Source: Intoshia linei
Lineage: Eukaryota > Orthonectida > Rhopaluridae
NCBI GenBank assembly: GCA_001642005.1
Contig: LWCA01000675.1
Location: forward strand, 1-20,698
Direction: 5' to 3'
Length of the DNA: 20,698 nucleotides
The notes below the pieces were generated by a model, which worked only from the letters and a program-made list of their open reading frames with translations, searched no databases and was not told where the DNA came from. Every line of letters starts with the position of its first letter. Positions within the stretch are counted from its first letter, which is position 1. Positions 1 through 9,400 of this stretch are shown here, in pieces. Position numbers and translations under genes: made by a program.

Positions 1-450
1 TACTAAAATGCTATTTTGACCGTGAAGTCGTCACTTATTCGGATTGAAATTTTTGATGTGTGTTAACATTGTACAACTCTACCACCTGTAAATTTATTGA
101 AATTCTAGGGCTGTTTAAAAAAAGGAAGGGAATTTGGGGTTTTTGCCATTAAAATATAATTTTTTTAAATTTAAATTTATGATAATGTTTATGATTTTAA
201 AATCCGCATCAGCGTATATATTTTTTTAAACTCTCCAACTCGTTTAATTTTCAAAAAGAGGGACAACAGGGGTTTTTGACCCTTAAGATGTGAAATTGGG
301 AGTTTGAAATATATCTTAATATACGTCCCGAAAAAAACTGTAATTGAAATGTGGTTTTTAAAAAATTCTAAGAGTGGTAGTTATTTAAATAAAGTTGAAC
401 ACACAGACACACACAAACAAAAATCGCGTCGCATTTTATATAAGTTAGGA
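1..450 (-). repeat. Dispersed repeat, left copy of an inverted pair (cut by the window edge)
   Basis: Read on the minus strand, this block matches about 14325-14715 on the plus strand almost continuously. The best stretch is bases 1-60 against about 14656-14715, with only a handful of mismatches. The match also covers a TG-rich run and the AATTTACAGGT and CCCTAGAATTTCA blocks. The window starts inside the repeat, so its outer boundary is unseen. No open frame in it looks protein-coding, and the short plus-strand ORF at 304-585 lies inside this non-coding repeat. The transposon class is not identified. Confidence 0.75.
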
Positions 451-589
451 TTTTTAATATTTATTACAGTTTCTAGATATTGCTTATCCCAAAGTCTAGA
501 GTCTAGACGGCCGCTAACTTATTATTTCAAAAATCTTACTTTTATCCCACCATTAATAAAATTTAATAAAAAATATCATTTTTAGAAGC

Positions 590-990
590 CTCATGGAAAA
601 TTTTTTTTGAAAAATCCCATTTTACGAAACCGTTTGAAAAAAATCCACTTAAACAAACCACAAAATAAAAAATCTAATTTTACCAACCCTTAAATTAAAA
701 ATACCCTTTTTTAAATATTTTTTTGAAAAACACGATTTTACCAAATCTTATAAGAAAAACCTCTTATTCCAACCCCAAAATAAAATTGACATAATTATCA
801 AAGCTTGAGGGAAATATCCTCTTTTTCCAATATAATTTTGAAAAATCCGATTATACTCAATCTTATGAGCAACAATTCCCTAATCCAAAATAAAAAATTA
901 AATTTACCGACGCTCAATAAAAAAATCGTCATTTTCCAATATTTTTTTGAAAAACATGATTTTACTAAATCTTATGATAAAAAACCTTAA
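590..990 (-). repeat. Diverged tandem repeat, period about 110-116 bp
   Basis: Four copies of a block TTTTTTGAAAAA(Y)CNCGATTTTACCAAATCTTAT recur, with the GAAAAA core starting at 609, 725, 840 and 949. Between them lies a related half-unit ending near ACCAACCCTTAAAT, so the period is a dimer of about 55-bp halves. Read on the minus strand, the unit (GGTTTTTTCTCATAAGATTT, ATTGGTAAAA) is the one seen on the plus strand at 7256-7400 and 12745-12930. No coding content. Confidence 0.65.
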
Positions 991-1756
991 ATTTTTTCAA
1001 CAATGTTTTATATTTCATGTTTCCCTTAGGGTCCAAAAAAATAAATATTTTGAAATGGGAATCCGTACACTATTTGAACCGGGAACTACTACATTAAAAC
1101 AGAAAAAATGAAAATATTTTGATTTTCATTCCACTTAACTTATACTTGTAGGTTTAATTATCAACCATTATTATCATCATCAATCAAGAAGAAATTAAAA
1201 TGTTTTACGTATCTAAACTTTAAAACTTTAACCGAAAAAGCTTCAGTATAATTATGATGCTACTTATGTATAGTTAAGTTAAAATTTAACGGAATTTTTC
1301 TACTGCAGAAAAATTCAATCCTTTAATCAGGAATTTTTTCCGTTAAATAGGAATTAGCCTGTACTACACTAATGCATGTCAAGGTTTTCAGCATGGGCCA
1401 TGTGAGGTCACACAAATTTACTTTTAAAAAACTTCCATCTTGAATGATTACGTATGTTTTATTATAATAAATCGACAACCTTTTATTAATTTCTTTTATA
1501 CAAAATGGTCGGAAAAATTAAAATTTTATTACATTAATAAATGGTTTTCATTGTCTCTAATTATAATAAAGGTTTATAAAATTTTAGTAAAAATTGATTT
1601 GCACACATCAGGCAGAGTTTAAAATAATGTAAAACTGGAATTTAATTAATATTTGCAATTTATTAATAGAACCGCAAATCTCTTAATTAAAAATTTTGAC
1701 ATTATCACCAATTTTCTTGGGTAAAATGTAAATACAATTTAAAAATGGTAAAATAC
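991..1756. other. AT-rich non-coding DNA, likely TONSL intron
   Basis: The splice donor that ends the last visible TONSL exon is at 1756-1755 (minus strand), so at least the right part of this stretch should be intron. I looked on the minus strand for further leucine-rich-repeat coding sequence and found none. Short plus-strand open frames here show no recognisable protein. The remaining TONSL exons are presumably beyond base 1. Confidence 0.5.
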
Positions 1757-3490
1757 CTTAAATATTTTTTGAGACTTTACAAGAATATCTGAAAAATGAT
1801 TCATAGATTCGGCGTTAAATTTATTATGAGATAAATCCAATGAAACCAAATTATTAAATTTTTCCGTCTGTAAATGAGACGCAATACCTTTCATTGAATC
1901 AAAATTAAATAAATTTCCGTTGAATGATAAAGATTTGATAAATATAGAACTATTAAAACTAGACAGAATACAATCCAGCTGACTTGGGGGTAAATGAAGT
2001 TCATTAAAATCAAAACACCCATCAACATTGTCTTGTTCAAGTATGGTAATGACATTTTTGTAGGTGGGCAATTTTAAACTTTTACAATAATTTTGATAAT
2101 TTAAGGATAAATTTGCATCATTTGAAAAACTTTCGATAGTTTTACAAGGCACATCAGTATAAGATTCTTTGACATCAAGATTAAAATCTTGGGATATAAA
2201 ACTAGAACTTATGTCAAAATTTGTTGTCCAAGTTAATTTTTCGTCTTTTGACCACGTCAAAATCTTACATATTAAAATGTCGTTATCCTGAATAACATCA
2301 ACGAGTAAGTCATTTGGTATCAGGATGGCAAAATCACTAGTCATCAAATGTATTTTTTCTGGGTATACTAAATCGTTTACGACCATTTTATATCTTGAAA
2401 TTACCTGATTAATCAACCAGTCTACTTTCTTATTGTCAAATTCATTTATAGGTATTAATATCGTGTCATCTTGTACACGAACTTTTATTTTCATATTTGA
2501 TTTGAGTGGTTTAATACCTTCTTTGGAATGAGAAAAATAGTTTGTCGGGTAGATTGGTAAATTTTGATTCCATTTTGCATTTTCGTTATTAGATAAACAT
2601 GGCCGTGTCGGCAAAATTGGTTGAATCGGAGTAATTCTACTTTGTGCTTTCTTGTTTGGAGTTTTGCCTGTCATTTGATCGAAAGTATTTTCATTTTTAT
2701 TAATAATCTCATTAGCATATAATACCTTAGCTTGTTTTTTTTCAGGACTATCAAATGATATAGAATCACATGAATTTGAACTGGAATCTACACCTGAAAT
2801 AGTTTTTGCTTTTTTAGGGTAATTACACATTCCGGCATTTAAAACATCACCACAATTGTCCGACACTAACCATTCGTCAACTACTTCATTTGGTAGTAAA
2901 TGACTGGAATGACGTAGTTTTACAGTTTGTTTGATGTTTATTGGTTTTTTTTGATTTCTCAAAGATTCAATAGTATTGATGTAATCCTTTTTCCCAAATT
3001 TATAATCATTACCTTTATCTAGATTTTTTAAAATTAATTTATCATTCTCACTTTGACGTGAACAAACTTTAGAAATCGTTGAAGTGTCTCTTACACATCC
3101 TTCCACATTATAATTGTTCGATTTACGTGCACCGTATCTATCATTCCCTGCTACAATCCATGCCATATAATTTTCAGTGTGTCTAATTTCATCAATTTCA
3201 TTTTTAGATAAATCATTAGATCTTTTACGAAAATCAACGAGTTGGTTATACGGAGTTCCACCTTCACTGAGTATTTTTAAAGAAGCTCCTTTCATAATTA
3301 ATAAATTTACTGTTTTTATACTTCCTGCCGCACAAGCGTCGTGCAAAGGAGTTATACACCCGTTGCCACCCATGATGTCTACATCAGCTCCTTTTTCGAT
3401 TAGATACTTGGCAATTTCAACGTAATCAAAATTTGCAGCTTCGTGAAGTGGTGTCCAACCGTTGTGATCTTTGACGTTGACAGGGTGACC
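1757..3490 (-). CDS. TONSL: TONSL large exon: ankyrin, ubiquitin-like and LRR domains
   Basis: This 578-codon phase-0 exon has acceptor AG at 3492-3491 and donor AAG|GTATTT at 1756. Ankyrin repeats come first: VKDHNGWTPLHEAANFD, then TPLHDACAAG. A Ser/Asn/Lys-rich linker follows. The ubiquitin-like domain at about 2262-2494 (KVRVQDDTILIPI to DNDILICKI) matches human RVRVQVQDHLFLIPV to SNDEVLAEV. Leucine-rich repeats close the exon (VSLDLSHNKF). The ankyrin residues D, W, E and N that in human TONSL (D559, W563, E568, N571 from memory) contact histone H4 are all present. Confidence 0.93.
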
Positions 3491-6400
3491 CTAAAAAAAT
3501 TAAGTACTATAATATAAAATAAAATAAGTAAGCCATATAGGATATACACGAAAGGTTACTCTCAAACAAACGTTTTTCTCCGATAAATAATATCGCGTTC
3601 AAAAATAAAATTTTTAAACGGTTATAAGACAGATTCTCCGTTTCTAGAAAAAAATTTAATCAAATAGGTAAGAAACTATGAGAAAAATGTATTATTTAAG
3701 ACTGTGAATCATTAAAGACATAATAGTCTGTGACATTATTTATCGTATTTACAATAATTGCAAGTATTGTTATGATGATATCATTTATCTTTTAAGTAAA
3801 AAATAAAAACAACGCGTCCCAGACAAATCAATTAAAGGAAACGTTTGACTTGACCTAAAAATGAGCTTGTTTACTTGCAGACATTCAAATCAATAGCGTT
3901 AAATTTTATTAATCAAATATAATTGATAAAAAAAAATATCTACACCTAAAAATACTTATAGTGCACTTGATGCACTCTTGAACATTGTTACTTTCATACA
4001 TGAAAGACAAAGGGATTGGCTTAAAATTTGATTAAGTTTTAATTTTTTAGACTATAATATTTTTGTGGTTAAAAATGTATCATTGATATATTATTATAAT
4101 TTTGATTTATCTCTCGTGTATCGTGTCGTAAAATTTTTTCATATCTCACATTTAAAGATATCTGATACATATATTTTTTTTACTTTTATAAAGTCATTTA
4201 TGAGGTTTGACAAAAAATTTTTTTCATAATACATAATAATATGTACTTTTTAATTTATTGAACTTTGAAATGATTTAAATTTTAAATTAAAAATCATAAA
4301 AATAAATATTACACTTTCAACCAAGGATTTGACCCTGTTAAAATTATTTTTGATTGTTGCAACATGCAACGAAGTTTCTCCTTTTTCGTTGCGTTTAACG
4401 TTGAATTTGCTACCAATTGAATTTTTAGCATGCCTTCTTAAATTTTTGGAACAATTGAAATTGGCTGATCTAATCTCTTCATTGGAACTATTAGAACAAC
4501 TGTCTTCTAAATTTGGTGAATGTAATTTTATGTAAAATATTTATAAGCCAATTTCAATTAATTTATATTATTGTTAATAATTATGTACTTATAATTTTTA
4601 GGACAAGCTTTTCATGCTGCGAAAAGCTAACAAATATTTTAAATAAAATTACAAAGATATCGCAATTTGGAAACGATTACACAAAAACATGGTTTATCAA
4701 CCGAGGTTGCGGCCGCTAAGGGGTCGCATAAATTCTTAGGGGGCCGCGAGAAATTGTAATTATTTAATATGAAAGCAGTCATGGATTATATATTCAAGCC
4801 TTTATTTGATCTTTTAATCCTAAATTAAAGTGCTATTTAAATAATTTCATCGTATTCGTGGATTTTGAAATTAATCGATGACATGGATGCAGCCAGATCC
4901 AAAATATCATACTTGACCCCAAAAATAAAAAATAATCCTAGTAACTTTTTCGTAAATGATGCGTAATGCCATATTTCCCAATTCACCTCTCCTCGGATCT
5001 AGACTTGACATTTTAAATTTAACTCACAAAATAATTGATACATAGTTAGATAGTCACAAATATATTCTTCTAAATACTAATTTTGTAGAATGAGTCTACA
5101 TTTTACAAAAATTTCCCTTAACAGAGAAATCTGAATAAATTAAATAAATTGTTAATAAATGCAATTATAAATTTAATTGGATTTGAAATTCCCCAGGCAA
5201 TCACAATCACTAATTAGAATCAGTTAAGTCTCGTGATATTTTTAGTTGTTCGTAATAGTGTTAGGGAGGGGCCGCGAAATGCAAAAGGTTGAGAGCCACT
5301 ACATTATGAGATATACTAGATGTCGGTAATTAACAAGACTCTCCCAAAATCATACAATATGTAAATATAAACAAATGAAGGCGAACTATTTTCACTGGAA
5401 GTATCAATGAAATTGAATCGTTTTCACCCATAATAAATGAAAAAAAAGTAACCATTATAAAATTGAAAAACAAAAAATCCCGATATCATGTCTTTATTGC
5501 AAGAAATTTTCAACCTTTCAGAAATTAAAAAAAAGATTTTCTAATTAATTTATTTTTCACGTTGTTTACATGGTCCTATAGCCTGCTACTTCGCCATCAT
5601 GTGTATAAATTAAATTACCATCTAATGACGACAGCTTAAAGGAATCTTCAGATTCATTTGAATTGCTACATTTTTCATTATCACTAATTTCTTTTATACA
5701 TTCAGGCACTGAATCAAGACAATATTGTTGAACAATGTTATTAATAACTTTTAAGTTTTCACCATTAAAATAATTGGAATTATTCATTAATTTTAGAAAT
5801 TTTTGATTGAGCAAATGTAAATATTTTGTATCAGTTTTAGACGCCCATTCGAAACAAGATTTCATCAACTGTATTGCGATGTCAGTTTTTTTATCTAGTA
5901 AACTACATTCTATGCAATTTAGATAGGTGTAGTATTTCTATATAAAAAATTTATTTAAATATACACTGACCTCTCTAGTTCACCAATGATGGGACTTGGC
6001 ATAATTTCTGACGAAATAAAAAAAATTATAAACAGAAAATTAAGTGATATTGGATAAAAAAATTATGCCTGATTACAGGGTCGTGGAGAGCCAGCAGTAG
6101 GCCATATAAAAAATAGGACCTCTATTCATTGTTTAATCGATCGTTCATTAACTAAAAATTAAAAGAACCATTGAAAATCGCATAGAACATTTTATTATAC
6201 GATAATTTTGGTATACTTAAGAAATTTTCCAACATTACCTATTAATAAATTAAAAACAGTAGGCCCTCATCATTGTAGACCCAAGCCATATGTCCCTTAG
6301 CCCCTCTACATGGTCCTGTCTGGTCCCTTATTAATAAAATAATTTTTTTTTAAAAATGGCTACCGATGTCGATGATTAGTGAATGATAGAGAAATTACCT

Positions 6401-9400
6401 TTTACAATATTTAAAATAGGGTGACTCAGAGATATACAAAGTACAAGAAATTTTACCTTATCGTTGGAAATTTCCATATTTAACATTTTTTGATAAAATT
6501 TTAATGCAGCGGCATAATTTTTGATAGATTCATAAGTAAATGCTACACTTTCTGTAGAAATGGAAATTTGATAATTTTTTAAATTTCCTTTCTCAGCAAT
6601 ATCCATCATTTTGGAGTAATAAAAAACGGCAATTTTATACAAACCCAAAGATTCCAATTCATCCGCAATTTTTTCATATTTTTTATACAAAATATTGCTT
6701 TCATTATAATTTAATTGTTTTTTAAAATCAACATCAATAAATTTGTACTCTTTACAAATTTTAGAAACTTTTCTTAAAACGTCAAATACTTCTTGAACAT
6801 TATCAATTTTATTATATCTATAATACAATTTTTTCAAAATTTTACGAGCTATATTAAATTTATTTTTGTAAAGTAAAATCTAAACATTTAAAAGTAAATT
6901 AATAATTATTAATATATCTTGATAATCAAAAAATTACACTAGCCCTAGTAATATCCAAAGTTATCCTTTTTGAAGAATTTTCAGGATATTTTTGCACAAT
7001 TTTAATTGATTCATTTGTCTTAGATAATGCTTCGTCATATTTTTCTTGATTTATTAGTAAATTAATTTGCAATGTCAAAACTCGAAATGCGTCTTCCCTT
7101 AAATTCCAACTTCTAAAATATTAAATCATTACAAATATTAAACCGACAACGGATACCTGCAAATTTCAAAATTTTGTGCGGCCCACTTGCAATGATATCA
7201 ATATTTTCAAATAAAAAATTAATTAATAAAATGTTCACTTAGATTCTAAGTGAACATAAATATGAAAATATTGGTAAAAGCGGTTTTTTCCTTATGAGTT
7301 GCAAAATAAGGTTTTTTCTTTTGGGATCAGATAGAGAAATTTTTATCTTAAGAGTTGGTAAAATTTTGGTTTTTTCTCATAAGATTTTACTAAATTGAAT
7401 ATAATATGCTAAAAATTTATAACTCCTATCATATAAAATTATTCACCCCTAGGAGTGACAGTCACCCCATGAGAAGCACTGGTGTATTTGATAAAATTTA
7501 ATTTAGAAAGGTGCGGCCTTATTAAATTTTTGGGACGTTAATACAGCCTTCCGACAGTAAATGCTTGCCCATCACTGACTTAGAATATCATTTTGTAGCA
7601 ATGTGGTCCGCAAAAGTAAATTTGTAATAAATTTATGAATATTTTTTAAATAAACTTGGCCATATTATAAGCGTCATCAAAGCATTTTATCGCTTTTTCC
7701 GTATCCGACCTTTCATTGTGAATCAAACCTAATTTTTGAACAATAAATTTATATAAATAAGAATTATGGCTATACGTTATTTTTGTATAACTAGTGAGTT
7801 TAACAGTGTTCGCCACAGAGAGAAACACTGAATTTTGAAATTGTTTTCAAAAACTAGATATTAAAAATATTGACATGTGGATGGGCTGTATAATACCATC
7901 CATACATTTAATATTTGAAATGTACCTAAAATCATAAAATTTAGTTTCATTCTAATAGTCTCTAAATAATCATCGTATATCATTATGTATCTTTAATGAT
8001 GCATAATCGACAATGGCAAAAACACTTTCAAAGAAATATTCAAAATATTTTACTCCTCCAAGGGTCCCGCTGAAAATAAGTTTTGCGACCACTGACACAT
8101 GCCAAGAATTATAATTATAATCCCCGAACTTAAAATAGAAAAGTTACCTAAATTTTGATAAAATCTACTCATCATTTGATTAAATTCAATTTGATTAATT
8201 TCGTCATTTTGTCGTAAAATTTGGCACAGTTTAAAACTTTTCTGGTGGTATTTCTCCGATAAATTTAAAAAATTTTCCAAAGGAACTTTATCTCGTAAAT
8301 ACAACGAAATTTCTCTATTTGTAATGTCTAAATTTAATAATAAAGGATGGTAACAAAATAAATTTGAATAAATTAGGCCTCATACGAATTTAAATTTCGA
8401 CGAGAAAAGTCTATAAAATCTCTTTTTTTTTTTAAATGAGTGGCCTCATCAAAGTATATATAAAGTCGGTGGGATCAAGCCGCAACTACCAATTTCGAGG
8501 CCACAAAAAAATGTATCAAACTATGTGTAGAACCTAACCATCTATCAAAGAGTCTAGGGTACGGTATGTTTGTTACTTGATGCGGTAATCTCATACCAAA
8601 TGTTTCTCCCAACTTATACAGTCTATTCTCTTTAATTTAAAATACATAATATTAAAATTTTTCAATTCACTTTGTACAGTCCGACCCCGCTTTGTGGCAA
8701 ACCTCGCTGTGAAGCATACTCGTGTTTTGGGGCACTTTTTCAGAATTATGTTAATTTTATAGTATTTACATCGATGGCATAGCAATATATGTGAAATTAA
8801 CCCCGCTTTTGTAGCAAAAATGATGTAAATATATAAGTAAAATTCTTATAGTGATGACATTAAATTAAAATTATATTTATTTAAATATTTTACATACAAT
8901 TTCATATGTATTTATCATAATTCATTAATTTTTCATTCATGCCTATATTTTAATATCTGATAACTTATTAATTACTATTCTAGATTAGAAAGTAAATATA
9001 ATATTAAAAATTAAGTATATATTAGGTGATTCACAAAGTTATCTCGTTTTTATTGATATAATTGATTAGAAACACTATATCACCGATAAGATTTCAGTTG
9101 TTTCGAAATATAAAATATTGTCACGTTACGTTAATTGGTAAAATTCAAATTTCATAACATGGTATTAACCAATTATGAATTAACATTTATACAAATAAAG
9201 TGCACACATTTTATATGTTCAAAATTTGAACCTAGATGTAAACAATTTAACTGAAATATGTGAATAATTATTTAATTTTAATATATCTAACAATATTTAA
9301 TACCAAATTACAAGGGGAACTAGCTCACATGGTAGAGTGCTCCGTTAGCACCGGAGAGGTACCGGGATCAATGCCCGGGTTCTCCATTTTTTTTATTTAA

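Larger units (their letters stand above)
7150..7578 (+). mobile_element. Decayed hAT-like element carrying a minisatellite, in a TONSL intron
   Basis: The right end GCTTGCCCATCACTG is an inverted hAT terminus (CAGTGATGGGCAAGC). GTGCGGCC blocks sit near both ends (7174 and 7513), the same layout as in the 12362-13310 element. The left terminus is not recognisable. Bases 7256-7485 inside it are a tandem/hairpin block shared with the 12.8 kb element. Confidence 0.45.

Noticed and set aside
304-585. 93-codon plus-strand open frame
   Set aside because: It lies inside the dispersed repeat that recurs at 14325-14715, where the equivalent frame is not kept; composition is that of non-coding DNA.
805-990. 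61-codon plus-strand open frame
   Set aside because: It is produced by the tandem array; its protein repeats mirror the DNA period.
1-1738. C-terminal LRR exons of TONSL
   Set aside because: Searched for on the minus strand; no LxxLxLxxN coding pattern with splice sites was found, so they are taken to lie outside the window.
3177-3425. 82-codon plus-strand open frame
   Set aside because: Antisense shadow of the TONSL ankyrin exon.
4329-4535. 68-codon plus-strand open frame
   Set aside because: Antisense shadow of the TONSL exon with the first ankyrin repeat.
8591-8785. Minus-strand frame with Cys-rich start that could look like a zinc finger
   Set aside because: It falls on the pogo-like remnant and has no recognisable domain or splice context with TONSL.
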